Part shown: positions 22,736-35,633 of the stretch, piece after piece
Numbering within the stretch: position 1 is the stretch's first letter
Layout: every line of letters starts with the position of its first letter
NCBI GenBank assembly: GCA_029783825.1
Contig: JAREIK010003411.1
Span: 1,151,865 to 1,215,864, forward strand
Direction: 5' to 3'
Length of the DNA: 64,000 bases
Origin: Sapria himalayana
Lineage: Eukaryota; Streptophyta; Magnoliopsida; Malpighiales; Rafflesiaceae
Made by a program: the position numbers and the translations under genes
Notes under the pieces: generated by a model
What the model was told of the DNA's origin: nothing
The model's database searches: none
The model's input: only the letters and a program-made list of their open reading frames with translations

Positions 22736-23335
22736 GGTACACGGTCCAGAAACGCCCTGGAAGGCTCTCAAGAGAACCCAAGGTAAGATACATACATTTT
22801 AGTACAATCTATCAAATGCTTTTTTAGACTTGAAGTTAGCTTACGGGAATCACCTATAACGAAGACTATAAAGCTCGCTACTGGCTGGATTGATGAAGAA
22901 TATAGATGCCTTTATTTCTGCTTACTCTTATGTTATATTTCTGTAAAATTCATGGCTGTAAATATTGTTTGCGGTAAAGTGAGAGTCTGTATATTATGCC
23001 TTCCCCGGTGGTCTGTCAAGAGTCTAGTTGTTTTAGGCATCTAAGGAACCCACTCTGAAAGCTAGCAAGTAAAAGAAGATGAAAAGGCTAGAGGATAGAA
23101 AAAGACATGAAGCTCCTAAAGTCCCGGCTAAGGAGGATAGCGACCCTGAAATACATGCTTAAATATCTCTTTTTTCTCAAAATTCCAACTATTGCAATCC
23201 AAGGCAACAATGGAATTTTAATTTCTTGTTTTTTTGAAATGGGTGTAAAAGGGATAAGGGTAGCTTTAGTTTGTAAAAATGGTATTCATCCGCCAAAAGA
23301 GATGGCCTTAATAATAATAAAACAACTTTTTTTAA

Positions 23336-23360
23336 AAGAAGAAGAAGAAGAAGAAGAAAC
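23336..23360. repeat. (GAA)8 microsatellite, B-C junction
   Basis: Eight perfect GAA units join the A-rich tail of B to the 5' end of C. This is among the shortest and cleanest junctions. Confidence 0.9.
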
Positions 23361-23483
23361 AAAATGCGATCTTTTTCTTTGAAAAACGATCTCAACTTCT
23401 AGAGAGAGAAACATTGATTTCTAGAGAGAGAAACTACATTTTTTGAAGGTGAAGAAGCAAATTTTAAGTTGATTTTGCTTGAA
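23361..23483 (+). promoter_or_regulatory. LINE C 5' UTR
   Basis: A 123-nt leader with ATCTTTTTCTTTGAAAAACG, CTCAACTT and two TTCTAGAGAGAGAAAC repeats (23397-23433). Each repeat can fold on TTTCT/AGAAA. The ORF1 ATG follows 50 nt later. Confidence 0.7.
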
Positions 23484-24821
23484 ATGGATTACTTAGCCAA
23501 TAAGAAATCATTTTCTGAATTTTTTAAGAATACCACGCAAACAGTGTCTTCTTCCTCAAAAATTCACGCAAAAAATATCGAGGAACCCTCGATATTTTTT
23601 TCGGCTGAAGAATTACAGAAGCTCACTGAACCTCATAAACACACTCTTGTGGGAAAATTTTCACATGGTCGACCTCGTATTGCTGATGTTCGTGCTTTCT
23701 TTGATTCATTGAAACTCAAAATGCTAATTAAAATTGGGCTTATCGACGATAAGCATATTTTGATACAATTACATTCGAAGGAAGATTTTCACCAATTATG
23801 GCTTAAAGGCGTCTGGTATATCATGGGTTATCCCATGAGAATATTCAAATGGTCACCTAATTTCTCTACAAAGGAAGAATCTTCGGCAGCTCCGGTATGG
23901 TTTCTATTTCCCATGCTTCCGATACACTTCTTTGATAAACATGCTATATATCATATTGCTTGTATTCTGGGTTCTCCTCTTCTACTCGATGGCGCCACTG
24001 CTACATTATCTAGACCAAGTGTAGCGCGAATATGTGTAGAGGTTGATTTACAAAAGCCCATCCCTTCTAGAATCTGGATTGGAGACATGAATGGAGGAGG
24101 TTTCTGGCAGCAAGTCATTCCAGAATACCTTCCTTCTTATTGTGCATGCTGCAGAAAACTGGGCCACAATATTGATGATTGCTTAGTGAAAAAAAGGAGG
24201 GCAGAAGATAAGCAGAGGATGGATGATAGAAGGATGGCAGTAGGTGGGAGGGGAAAGATAATTAGATATCAAAAAAAAACTCAACTCACACAATCTGCTC
24301 ACTTAGAAGAACATAATGATGAGGCTGAAAAATTAAAACTGATTGAATACAAGAAAGATAAGAGTGAAGAAGATAAGGCATCACATGATATAGAGGAAAC
24401 AAAGAGAAGAGCAATGTTTAAAAAAATTGCAGATTTAAACAAGCGAACTAGAATATATATGAGAAATAAATCATAGAAAAATAAAGGATGGGTAGTGCCT
24501 ATAGAAGATTATTCGGATGATGAACTTGAGATTAGAAGCTTGACTTCTCTCTACACGGAGGGGGAAGAAAATGAGCAGAAAACTCAAACAAATAAAGATG
24601 ATATAGGGATAGAAAAGCTAAAACAAAAAATGGGAAATGAGGATTGGGCAATTGAAGAGTTAAAAATAATGGCAATGCAAATGGGTAGAGAATGGAAAGG
24701 AGAGAAAGGAGGAGAATTAAGCTCTTTAAAAAAACCAAGAAATATGAAAAAATATATAAATAAAACATATGAAACTAAATGCACTACTAGAGCGCAAACA
24801 AAATTCATTAATAATGTATAA
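23484..24821 (+). pseudogene. LINE C ORF1 (DUF4283 / CCHC knuckle / unknown C-terminal domain), one nonsense codon
   Basis: This is the reference ORF1: 445 codons with one in-frame TAG (24474-24476) where relatives have a CAA or CAG codon. The start is the ATG of MDYLANKKSFSEFF, conserved in B to H; an in-frame ATG 15 nt upstream is not conserved. Residues about 35-190 form a DUF4283-type RNA-binding domain (LTEPHKHTLVGKFSHGRPRI, WLKGVWYIMGYPMR, ATATLSRPSVARICVEVDL). Residues about 218-231 form the knuckle YCACCRKLGHNIDDC (C-x2-C-x4-H-x4-C). A charged region with LNKRTR and a conserved tail (MGNEDWAIEELKIM, LSSLKKPRNMKKYINKTYE, TTRAQ) follow. The likely role is packaging element RNA. The stop overlaps the ORF2 start at 24814-24821. 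Confidence 0.9.
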
Positions 24822-27800
24822 TTACATCTATTGGAATATAAGGGGAGCTGCAAACCTCCCCTCAAGAAATAGAATAAAAAAATTAGTATATATGTATAAA
24901 ATTAACCTCATAGTATTAGCTGAACCTATGGTAGATAAAACTCAGCTAGAAGTTTATAAAAAATTATTAGGTTTTGAACAGGGCTATGCTAATAATAATG
25001 GTAAAATCTGGATTTTATGGAAAAATAGATTAAATATAAAAATTCTAAAAGAAACTGATCAATTAATTAATTTAAGTTTTAGTCAAGATGTAAATGAAAT
25101 AATTACGATAGTTTATGCTAAATATAAAAGAGAAGAGAGAAAAGAATTATGGGAGGAGATGGAAAAAATATTTAAGGAAAAAAAGCCCTGGATTATAGGA
25201 GGAGATTTCAATGCACTAAGGAATTCTAAAGAAAAGAAGGGAGGAAAAACTCCAAATAGAATATCTATGGCTCACTTTAATGATATTATAAATAAAACCA
25301 ATTTAATGGAGGCTAGATTTCTAGGCTTACCTTTTACTTGGTGTAATAACTGGAAAAAGAAAGACATAATATGGGCAAGATTAGATAGAGTTTTATTTAA
25401 TTTTAAATGGTTAGAACAAGTGGGTTCTACAGAAGTGAAACATTTAAATAAAACTTGCTCTGATCACAACCATCTCTTAATCACCATTAAAAATACAGTC
25501 CCCACAGGAGGTTTCTTTAACTTTCAGAATTCTTGGTGTTTACATCGTGATTTCTTGAATAAGGTAAAAGAATCCTGGAACAAAGAAGTAGCAGGAAATC
25601 CGATTCAAATTTTGAATAACAAGTTGAATAGTTTAAAAGCGAATTTAAAAAAATGGAATAAGGAAACTTTTGGAGACATAAATAAGAACATAAAAGATGC
25701 AGAAGATTTAGTTTCCAAAAGAGAATTTGAATTTGAATTAGATCAAAATATAGAAAATAAAAATGCCTTAAGCAAGGCACAAGCAGAGTTAAAATTAAAA
25801 TTATTAATGAAGGAAGTGTTTTGGAAACAAAAATCTAAAATTAAATGGCTTAAAGAAGGTGATAAGAATACAAAATTTTTTCAAAGAGCAGCTAAATTTA
25901 AATTTCAGGAGCAAAGAATTAGAGGCATAAAAGATAATGAGGGAAAATGGATGGATAAGGATATAGATATACAAAATTATTTTGCTAAATTTTTTGAAAA
26001 ACAATTAAATGGAAAAAGGGACCTATTAGGAAACACACTTATACAAACTATAGAAAATAAAATCACAACTAAAGATAATAATTTGTTAATTAAATTTCCA
26101 AAAGAAGAAGAAATTAAAACAGCTATATTCAGCATGAACAGGGACAGTGCAGCGGGCCCTGACGGATGGAATAATTGCTTTTTTCATGTATGCTATGAAA
26201 TAATTAAGAAAGATATAATAAAAGCAATAAATAGTATATTTTGTGGTGCTGAAATAGGAAAGAAGTGGGAAAGATTTCACATTATTCTCATTCCAAAAAT
26301 AGAGAATCCGCAGATTGAGGAAGAATATAGACCAATTAGCCTTTGTAATTCGATATATAAAATTTTAGCTAAAATATTACAAAACAGGTTATCTCTAATT
26401 TTACCTAAAATTATTTCTAAAGAACAAACATGATTTATGAAGAATAGATTGATAATGGAAAATATTTTTGGCCAAAGAAATGTGTATAGAAATAGGAACT
26501 AAAATAAGAGGACATAATGTAATAATAATATTAGATTTATCAAAGGCATTTGATAGAGTCGAATGGGACACTCTTTGCTTTATCATGCGTAAAATGGGCT
26601 TCTCAAAAACATGGATAGATTTGATATACAAATGTATATCAAATACATGGGTTAAGGTGATTACAAATTGAAAAATAGGAGAAGAAATAAAACTGGTTAG
26701 AGGCTTAAGACAAGGAGATCCGCTTTCTCCTTCATTATTCAATATTTACCTTGAAATGTTAATAGTTAATCTTTAAAACAAAATGGAGAAAGGTACTATA
26801 GGAACATTTAGACAACCAAAGAACACCCCATTAGTGGGTTTCCTAGCATATGCAGATGACGTAATGATCTTCACCAATAGAAGTTGTAAGTCATTACATA
26901 ATCTGATGGGAATGTTAAAATGCTTCGAAGATGAAACAGAACAAAAACTAAACAAAAGAAAATGTCAATATATGATTTCTCATAAAGCACCCATTGCATT
27001 ATCTCATAGAATTAAAAAGATTACGGGTTTCTCTCAGAAAAAAGGAGAAATTATCTATTTGGGTTGTCCGGTGTATGAAGGTAAGCTCAAGATTGAATAT
27101 TTAGAATTCTTAATATACAAACTAAAAAGGAAAATTTCTGGTTGGAAGGAAGAATTTTTAAGTATAGGTGGGAGAATAACATTAATAAAATATGTTTTAG
27201 AAAGTACATTGATGCATAATATTATGATTATTCAACCCCCAAGTAGCTTTATTAAAAAAATTGAAAAAGAATTTGTTAACTTTTTGTGGGGTAAAAAAGA
27301 GAGCAAATATAAATTACATTGGAAAAAATGGAAAGATTTATGTTATCCTATTCAAGAGGCTGGTTTGGGATTTTTCAATCTCATTGATTTAGCTAAAGCA
27401 TGGGCAAGCAAAAGATGGTGGAGATTAAAAGAAAATGATAGTTTATGGTCTGAATTTATGCGGGCAAAATACTGTATAAATGATGACACTAATAATGAGA
27501 AAAGAATAAGAAAGAGCACACAAGTTTGGGCTCAAATGGTTAAACAAAGAGATTTAGTTGAGAAATATTATAAACTCACTAGTAATGGATGGAGATGGAC
27601 TTTGACGTCAGAAGGAACATTCTCACTTAATTCAGCTAAAAATGCAATAAGAAAGAGGCAAGAAGAGAAAATATTGTTCAAATGGGTATGGAATAATGAT
27701 AATCCACAAAAAATTAAAACTTTTATATGGAAAGTTTTATCTAATATTATTCCAATTGATATAAATTTAAAAAAGAAGGGAATTCAACTAGTTTCTAGAT

Positions 27801-28724
27801 GTAACTGCTGTGCAAATGAAATGGAAACTTTAGATCATCTCTTCTCACAGGGTAAAATAGCACTAGAAATATGGAAGAAACTAGGAGTAGAAATGCAAAT
27901 GAAATATGAAAATCTTACTCTAAAATGCAGACTTTAGAAATGGCTGAATTTGAAAGTCTCAAATTCTACATAGAAATGGATTAAAAATAATGTCCCTCAA
28001 ATAGCCATTTGGTGTATCTGGAAGGCCAGAAATAAAAGCAGGTTTGAGGGTCAAAACATGATAATAGAGGATATCTGGAAAGATATAAAGGAGAAAACTA
28101 GAAAGATTTCAGAGATATACCCTTTGAATGTACAGGACACGAGGTTGGATAAAGACATTTTGAATTATTGGAATTTAAAAGAGAAACAATTAAAACAATT
28201 TAAAATAATTGGTATAAAATGGGAAAAACCATCGAAAGAAAGTTTTGCTTTAAACACAGATGGCAGCTTTGATAGAGATATTGGTGCAGGAGGAGGAGGA
28301 GGTGTGATAAGAAATTTTGAAGGAGGGGTGCTCTTAGCTTTTACAAGGAAGTTTCAAGCATCATCAGCTTTACATGCTGAATTATTAGCTTTAAGAGAAG
28401 GTATAAGTATATGTATAAAAAACGGCATTAAAAAAAATAGATATTCAAATAGATTCAAAAATTGTTGTAAATTTAATTAATAATAAGACATTAATGTGGA
28501 GATATGAAGATGAAATAGAAGAAATTATGCACGAAATAAATACATTAGATTTTACTATAAAGCATATTTATAGAGAGGCTAATGCCTTAGCAGATGCATT
28601 AGCCAAGGATGGAAGAAATAAAGGAGACATGGAATATAATGAAGGGACCCTTCCAAAAAAGTATAGAGGCATAATAAATCTGGATAGTAAGGAACTTCCT
28701 TATATTAGGAAGATAAGAATTTAA
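24814..28724 (+). pseudogene. LINE C ORF2: endonuclease / reverse transcriptase / zf-RVT / RNase H, broken
   Basis: The first 540 codons are open (24814-26430). The endonuclease shows YIYWNIRGA, LAEPMVD, YAKYKREER, IIGGDFN, RLDRVLFN and SDHNHLL. The linker helix reads FWKQKSKIKWLKEGDKNTKF. The reverse transcriptase starts near 26100 (SAAGPDGWNN, IPKIENPQ). TGA at 26431, a one-base gain near 26465, TGA at 26669 and a TAA near 26774 interrupt the catalytic core. From 26783 it reopens for 384 codons, with YADDVMIF (about 26849) and the zf-RVT RCNCCANEMETLDHLF (about 27796-27843). TAG codons at 27935 and near 27970, and a gain in an A run near 28433 inside RNase H (NTDGSFDRD at 28254; REANALADALAKDG near 28575), complete the damage. 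Confidence 0.9.
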
Positions 28725-29990
28725 ACTGTTATCTTCTGTTTTTTTTTTGGAATTTCTGTGTAACTAACTAATTGCAGATAAAGATCGCATCTCATAAAGT
28801 ATCACCCTGGACCTGAGGGGTGATTAGTTGAGGCTACTTTAAGATGAGAAGATCGGTAAGGTTTGCTTGATTTAGAATGAGTTAGGATATTCTGTTTTCT
28901 GATTTTTTTTTGACAGGTTTTAAAGAGAACAACATATTCAGTTTTATAAGGAAGGCTAAGCAAAATAATATTTATTTAATGGGAAGGATCAGTGGGAAAA
29001 TGGGGGGTGAAAACGTAGATATACAGTTTTTATTATTGCAGGTATCTACTTTTCAAGAATAGGAGGAAAGCTGGACAAGATGGGCTTAGTTTAAGCCTTG
29101 GTCGAAACTTCATTTGTTATATTGAGTTGTGTATTTTGAGTTGTCTGAGAGTCTGTGTTAATTTTTGTCTGATGTGTTATTAGTCTGATGTGTTATTAGT
29201 CTGATGTGTTATTGGCTGTAATTTTCAGTCTGAGTTGTTAATTCCTGGAAGTCTGTAATTGTTGGTTTGGTTGTGTTTTTGGTCTGTAAGATTCATTTAA
29301 GGGCTAATCAGGAAATATGAAAGATGAGCTCAAAGATCACCTAGAGAAGGGGACGAAATCAAGCATTGTTATGAGATGGCTTGGCATATATATATAGTGA
29401 TGTCTAAAGGATACTCGGTGTAAAGGTTGAAATATGGGCAGCAGAAAGTCATAAAAAGATTCAAGCAAGGAGGACGAGGAGAAATTATATTATTAATATA
29501 ATTAATCTGAAATGTATAAGGGAAATGAGGGAAATGGGTATTTTGAAGATGAGATATGATGCCCTTGATCTTATGCAGGATTAGTCGAAGAGTAGGATAA
29601 GTTGTATAATATACGGAGGTGTAAGATGGAAAATGTAACCATTATAGCAAAAGAAAGGATGAAATAAAGCATGTGAAAGAATTACTCAAAGGACATTAGA
29701 AGTGGAGCTAAAAAGGAGTGTAGAAACATCAAAGACTTCAAGGAGAAAGGAAGAAAGTGACACTCTTTTCATTAGAACATAAAACGAAGAACACAAGGGC
29801 TTGCACAAGGCATTATATCTAGGATAAATCAAATCAGAAAATTGAATTATGTAATATAAAAGCATGTTATATAATTTTTCTATTTTTAGTGGTTAGGAAT
29901 GGGTGTAAAAGGGAAGAGGGTAGTTATAGCTTGTAAAAATGGTATTCCTCCTCCAAAAGAGATGGCTATAAATAATAAACAAAACTTTCA
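28725..29990 (+). other. LINE C 3' UTR
   Basis: It contains the hairpin (28801-28824), a GTAAG to TTTTTTTTTGACAG pair (28856-28916), and the richest TCTG zone of the array. In that zone GTCTGATGTGTTATTA repeats three times in tandem (about 29168-29215). The 3' end block starts at 29901 (GGGTGTAAAAGGGAAGAGGG). Confidence 0.8.
28801..28824 (+). promoter_or_regulatory. 3' UTR hairpin with conserved loop (LINE C)
   Basis: ATCACCC pairs perfectly with GGGTGAT (7 bp) around TGGACCTGAG, 77 nt after the ORF2 stop. Confidence 0.7.
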
Positions 29991-30000
29991 AAAAAAAAAA

Positions 30001-30130
30001 TAGAAGAAGAAGAAGATGATGATGATGATGATGATGATGATAAAAAAGAAGTAGTAGTAGAAGAAGAAGAAGTAGTAGTAGTAGTAGTAGTAGAAAAAGT
30101 AGAAGAAGAAGTAGTAGAAGAAGTAGAAGA

Positions 30131-30168
<38 letters not shown>

Positions 30169-30276
30169 AAGAAGTAGAAGAAGAAGAAGTAGTAGTAGTA
30201 GAAGAAGAAGTAGTAGTAGTAGTAGAAGAAGAAGAAGAAGTAGTAGTAGAAGAAGAAAAAAAAAAGAAAGAAAAAA
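30001..30276. repeat. GAA/GAT/GTA microsatellite, C-D junction
   Basis: About 275 bp of GAA units with blocks of (GAT)n and (GTA)n derived from them. It lies between the A tail of C and the 5' end of D. The Phe/Tyr-rich minus-strand frame here is a repeat artefact. Confidence 0.9.
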
Positions 30277-30416
30277 ACGTGGTCTTTTTCTCTGAAAAAC
30301 GCTCTCAACTTTCTAGAGAGCGAAACAAAATTTCTAGAGAGAGAAACAAAATTTCTAGAGAGAGAAAGTGAAAATTTTGAGGAAGAAGAAGCAGATTTCA
30401 AGCTATTTTTTAGGAA
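30277..30416 (+). promoter_or_regulatory. LINE D 5' UTR
   Basis: A leader of about 140 nt with TTTTTCTCTGAAAAACGCTC and three CTAGAGAGAGAAA repeats (30310-30368) at about 20-bp spacing. This is one repeat more than in the other copies. Confidence 0.7.
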
Positions 30417-31743
30417 ATGGATTACTTAGAAAATAAGAAATCCTTTTCTAATTTCTTTAAAAAAACCGCGTGCACAGTGTCATCTTCTTCGGACATTCAC
30501 GTAAATTTTATCGAGGATCTCTTGATTTTGTTCTCTCCCGAAGACTTAGAGAAGCTAACCGAGCCTCATAAATACTCTCTCATTGGCAAATTCTCACATG
30601 GGTGTCCTCGCATGGAAGACATTCGTGCATTTTTTAATTCCTTGAAGCTTAAAATGCTTATTAAGATTGGTTTAATCGACAACAAACATGTGTTGATACA
30701 ATTGTTTTCCGAAGAGGATTTTCATAGAATTTGGTTGCGAAGCATCTGGTACATCATGGATTATCCCATGAGAACCTTCAAATGGTCAGAGAGTTTCTCC
30801 ACGAAGGAGGAATCGTCGGTAGCTCCGGTATGGTTCCTGTTTCCCTTGCTACCGATTCATTTTTTTGACAAATATGCTCTGTATCGTATTGCTTGCTCTA
30901 TTGGTTCTCCTCTTCTCATGGATCGTGCTATGGCTTCACTCTCCAGACCAAGTGTAGCACGTATTTTCATTGAAACTGACTTACAGAAGCCAATTCCTTC
31001 GTGAATTTGGATAGGAAGCACAAATGGAGGAGGTTTCTGGCAGCAAGTTGTTCCAGAAAACCTCCCAAATTATTGTTCTTGTTGCAGGAAAATGGGTCAT
31101 GGTATTGATGTTTGTCTAGTTAAAAAGAGAAGGGAGGAAAACAAACAGATGGAGGAGAGATTTATGGCTGCTGGAAAGGGGGGGGGGAGTTAGTGAGATA
31201 TCAAATAAAACCCAAATCTGCTCATATTGAAGAACAGAAAAATGATGCAAATGAAATAAAACTTATTGAATATAAGAAAATGAATATATAAGAAGAGAGG
31301 GCAGTAGCTAACCTAGAAAATATAAGAAGGGCAGAAATGATAAAGAAAATAGCAGATTTAAACAGAAGAACAAGAGTTTATATGAAAAACAAACAAAAAG
31401 AAAATAAAGCATGGGCAGTTCCTATAATTGATTATTTAGAGGAAGATTTAGAATTAAGAAGTCTACCTTCCCTTTACACTGATAGAGAGGAAGAAGATCA
31501 GAAAGTTAGAATGCAAAGAGATGATATTAACTTAGAAAAACTAAAATATAACATGGGTAACAAGGAGTGGGCCATTGAGGAGTTAAAAATAATGGCCATT
31601 CAAATGGGTCGGGAATGGAAAGGAGAAAGAGGAGGGGATTTGAGCTCTTTAAAAAACCAAGGAACATGAAAAAATACTTAAATAAAACATACGAAACTAA
31701 GTGCACTACTAGAGCGCAAGCTGAGTCATTAAATAATGTATAA
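30417..31743 (+). pseudogene. LINE D ORF1, broken
   Basis: The first 195 codons are open and cover the DUF4283-type domain (LTEPHKYSLIGKFSHGCPRM, SIWYIMDYPMRTFKW). CGA-to-TGA at 31002 ends it before the knuckle, which is still readable downstream (YCSCCRKMGHGIDVC, about 31069-31113). A G10 run near 31178-31187 and a TAA near 31289 follow. The tail reopens at 31337 and is cut again by the A-run loss near 31652 that it shares with A. The original stop overlaps ORF2 at 31736-31743. Confidence 0.85.
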
Positions 31744-34700
31744 TTACATCTACTGGAACATTAGGGGAATTGCTAATCTCCCCTCTAGAAATAGATTGAA
31801 AAGATTAATATATTTGCATAAGATTAATCTTATTGCTATAGTTGAACCCATGGTAGATAGGGATCAAATAGGACACTACAAAAACATATTAGGCTTTGAT
31901 CATGCACATGCTAACAATAATGGTAAAATCTGGGTATTGTGGAAAAGTAATTTAAATATAAAAATCATAAAAGAAATAAATCATTTAATAAATATTAGTT
32001 TAAATCATAATGTTAATGAAATTATCACGATAGTTTATGCCAAAAATAAAAAAGAAGATAGAAAAGAATTATGAAAAGATATGGAGGAAATATCTTTAGA
32101 AAAAAAGCCTTGGATAATAGGAGGAGACTTCAACTCAGTTAGAAGCTTTAAAGAAAAGAAGGGAGGAAAAGCTCCAAATAAAAAAGCCATATTTCATTTT
32201 AATGATATTGTAAACAAGACTAACTTAATAGAGACTAAATTTTTGGGTTCTCTTTTTACATGGTGTAATAACTGGAAAAAGAAGGGTACAATCTGGGCTA
32301 GATTAGACAGAGTGCTATTTAATTTTTTATGGCTTGAGCATTTCGGTGCGACAGAAGTGAAACATTTGAATAAGACATGTTCTGATCATAGCCCACTTTT
32401 AATTACCATTAAAAACTCTACTTACACAGGAGGTTCCTTTAAATTTCAAAATGCTTGGTGTTTACATCATGGATTTTTGAATATGGTAAAAGACTCCTGG
32501 AATAGAGAGGCATCAGGAAATTCTATTCAAATATTGAATCACAAACTCAGTAGGCTAAAAATAGACATGAAACAATGGAATAAGGAAGTATTTGGAAATA
32601 TAAACAAAAATGTAAAAGAAGCTGAAGATTTAGTTTCTAAAAAAGAATTAGAATTTGAATCAAATCAAAATGCTAACAATAGAAGAGCTTTAAGCAAAGC
32701 ACAAGCAGAATTGAAACTTAAATTATTAATGGAAGATGTATTTTGGTAACAAGAATCTAAATTAAAATGGTTAAAAGAAGGATATAAGAACACAAAATTT
32801 TTTCAAAGAATAGCTAAGTTTAAACAACATAAACATAGAATTAGTGGTATAAAAAATAATGAGGAAGTATGGGTGCATGATGATTTAGATATTCAAAATT
32901 ACTTTACAAAGTTTTTCAAAAATCAATTAAGTGAAAAAAATGAGCTTAAAGGATATACATTATTACAAAAAATTGAAAATAAAATTACAGCTGAAGATAA
33001 TAATATGTTAATTAATTTTCATGATGAAGATGAAATTAAAATAGTCATTTTTAGTATGAACAAGGATAGCACAGCAGGTCCTGATGGATGGAATTGTGGT
33101 TTTTTTCAGTTTTGTTGGGATATAATCAAAAAAGATTTAGAAAAAGCCATAAATAGCATATTTTGTGGAGCTGAAATAAGAAAAAAAAGGGGTAGCTTTC
33201 ATATTGTCATTATTCCAAAAATAGAAAATCCACAAACAGGGGAGGACTTTAGACCTATCAGTTTATGTAACTCGATATATAAAATTTTAGCAAAAATCAT
33301 GCAAAATAGACTTTCTCACCTGCTACCTAAAATTATTTCAATCGAACAATCAGGTTTCATGAAAAATAGATTGATAATGCAAAATATAAGTTTAGCTAAA
33401 GAATTGTGTAGAGAAATAGGAGCAAAAAAAAAGAGGGCATAATGTAATAATAAAACTAGATCTATCCAAAGCATTTGATAGAGTCGAATGGAACATTCTT
33501 TGTTTCATCATGAAAAAAATGGGTTTCTCGGAAACATGGATAGATCTAGTTTACAGATGCATCTCTAATACTTGGGTTAGGATTATTACGAATGGAAAAG
33601 TAGGAGAAGAAATAAAACCAGTCAGAGGCCTAAGACAAGGAGACCCTCTTTCACCAGCATTATTTAATATATAATTAGAACTTCTAATAGTTAATCTTAA
33701 TGACAAGATGGTAAAAGGTTCGATAGGTACATTCAGGCAACCAAAAAACACTCCACTAGTGAGTTGCCTAGCGTATGCAGATGATGTGATGATCTTCACT
33801 AATGGAGGGTATAGATCTTTACAAAATCTGATGAACTTGTTAATTTGCTTAGAAGATGAAACAGGTCAAAAACTTAATAAAAGAAAATACCAATACATGA
33901 TATCTTATAAAGCTCCCATAGCATTAGCTCATAGGATTAAAAGGTCACTGGTTTTTCTCAAAAAAAAGGGGAAATGATATATCTAGGCTGTCCAGTATAT
34001 GAAGGCAAACTCAAGGCCAAGTACTTGAATTTTTTAATAGATAAATTAAAAAAGAAAATTGCGGGATGGAAAGAAGAATTTTTGAGTATAGGGGGAAGAA
34101 TAACATTAATAAAACATGTCTTAGAAAGCTCATTAATGCATAATATTATGATTATGAAATTACCAAGAAAAATAATAAAAAAGATTGAAAAGGAATTCGC
34201 TAATTTCTTATGGGGGAAAAAAGAGGGAAAACATAAATTGTATTGGAAAAAATGGAATGATTTATGTTTCCCTGTTCAAGAATCTGGATTGGGATTCATC
34301 GATCTCTCGGATTTACCTAAATCATGGGCTAGCAAGAGATGGTGGAGATTGAAAGAAAATAATAGCTTATGGGCGAAATTTATGCGTGCAAAGTACTGTT
34401 TAAAAGATGATACTTATAAAGAGAAAAATAAAAGTAAGAGTTCTCAGGTTTGAGTTCAAATGCTTAAACAAAGAGATCTAGTGGAGAATTATTCTAAATT
34501 CACTAAAAAAGGGATGGAAATGGACATTAACATCAGAAGGAACTTTTTCACTTAAATCTGTCAAGAATGTAATAAGAAAAAGGCAAGTAGAGCAAAATTT
34601 ATTTAAATGGGCTTGAGAAAATGAAACTCCTCAAAAAATTAAAACTTTTATGTAGAAAGTTTTATCTAATATTGTACCATTAGATAATAACTTAATAAAG

Positions 34701-35633
34701 AAAGGCATCTAGTTAGTCTCAAGATGCGAATGCTGTGCATCCGAAATAGAAACACTGGATCATCTCTTCTCAAATGGAAAAGTAGCAACAGAAATATTGA
34801 GAAAACTAGGAATAGAGTTGAATATAAAATATGAACAGCTCACAATAAAAGCTAGACTTCAAAAATGGAGTAAAATAAAAGCATTAAATCCAACATAGAA
34901 ATGGATCAAATGTAATGTTCCTCTAATAGTCATCTGGTGTATCTAGAAGGCTAGAAATAAAAGTAGATTTGAAGGGTTTCTGGAGGGAGATAAAAGATGA
35001 GACTAGAAAAATTTCGGAGATTTTTCCATTAAAGAATCAAGGCAAGAGCCTAGATAAAGATATTATGACTTTTTGAAATCTAAAAGAAAAGTTACCAAAA
35101 CATTTTAAAATAATAGAATTAAAATGGGAAAAACCACCGAAAGAAAGAATGGCTTTAAATACCGATGGCAGCTTTGATAGAGACATTGGAGTAGGGGGGA
35201 GGGGGGGGGGGGTTTGATAAGGAACTCTGAAGGTGAGCTAATTTTAGCTTTCACAAGGAAGTTTCATGCTTCATCGGCTCTACATGCTGAGATATTAGCT
35301 TTAAGAGAAGGGATTAGATTGTGTAAAAAAGTTGATATTAAAAACATAGACATCCAAATAGATTCAAAAATCTTAGTCAATTTAATTAATAAACAAGTAT
35401 CATTATGGAAATATGAGGAGGAAATTGAGGAGATCCTGCATATATTAAAAAATTTAGATTATACTATAAATCATATATATAGAGAAGTTAACACATTAGC
35501 AGATGGATTAGCCAAGGAAGGTAGAAAAAGAGGAGATCAAGAGTTTAATGAGTGCACGATACCAAAAAAATATGTAGGAATAATAAAATTGGACCGCAAA
35601 GAACTACCTTATTTTACAAGGTTCACAGAATAA
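31736..35633 (+). pseudogene. LINE D ORF2: endonuclease / reverse transcriptase / RNase H, broken
   Basis: The endonuclease is in two pieces around a TGG-to-TGA at 32072 (MYNYIYWNIRGIA; IIGGDFNSV; SDHSPLL). A TAA at 32747 cuts the linker helix. The reverse transcriptase (33000-33950) keeps RPISLCNSIYKILAK, the LDLSKAFDRVEW region (after a frameshift near 33435) and YADDVMIF (about 33772), with a TAA near 33672 and a frameshift near 33965. From 34451 to 35100 many TGG-to-TGA/TAG and CAG-to-TAG changes destroy the zf-RVT part. RNase H reads NTDGSFDRD, then G6 and G12 runs near 35194-35212, then an open tail (HAEILAL, QIDSKI, NTLADGLAKEG). Confidence 0.85.

Larger units (their letters stand above)
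17037..23335 (+). mobile_element. LINE B: full-length but divergent L1-type retrotransposon
   Basis: B runs from a poly-T-rich 5' end to the conserved 3' terminal block. It is the most divergent array member in both proteins and in the 3' UTR, and it is less AT-rich. Relative to its relatives its ORFs carry several nonsense codons and frameshifts. Its 3' terminal hairpin has a compensating change (CATC/GATG in place of CCTC/GAGG). Confidence 0.9.
22326..23335 (+). other. LINE B 3' UTR
   Basis: It carries the hairpin (22484-22503), then a private tandem repeat (22559-22735) that pushes the GTAAG motif to 22783, with a TTTTTTAG at 22821-22827. TCTGT words are sparse (near 22986, 23010 and 23020). 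The 3' end block starts at 23241 (GGGTGTAAAAGGGATAAGGG), with CATCCGCCAAAAGAGATG and AATAAA. Confidence 0.75.
23361..29990 (+). mobile_element. LINE C: full-length L1-type retrotransposon
   Basis: About 6.6 kb, from the 5' leader to the conserved 3' block ending at AATAAACAAAACTTTC and an A run. It is most similar to E in ORF2. It has the best preserved ORF1 of the array and one long uninterrupted stretch of endonuclease and N-terminal reverse transcriptase. Confidence 0.9.

Noticed and set aside
28801..28824. Transfer RNA or snRNA piece at the 3' UTR hairpin
   Set aside because: There is only a single stem-loop, no cloverleaf or box motifs, and it lies at a fixed place in each LINE.
29988..30401. 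Phe/Tyr-rich minus-strand open frame
   Set aside because: It is the translation of the GAA/GTA repeat and the D leader; low complexity only.
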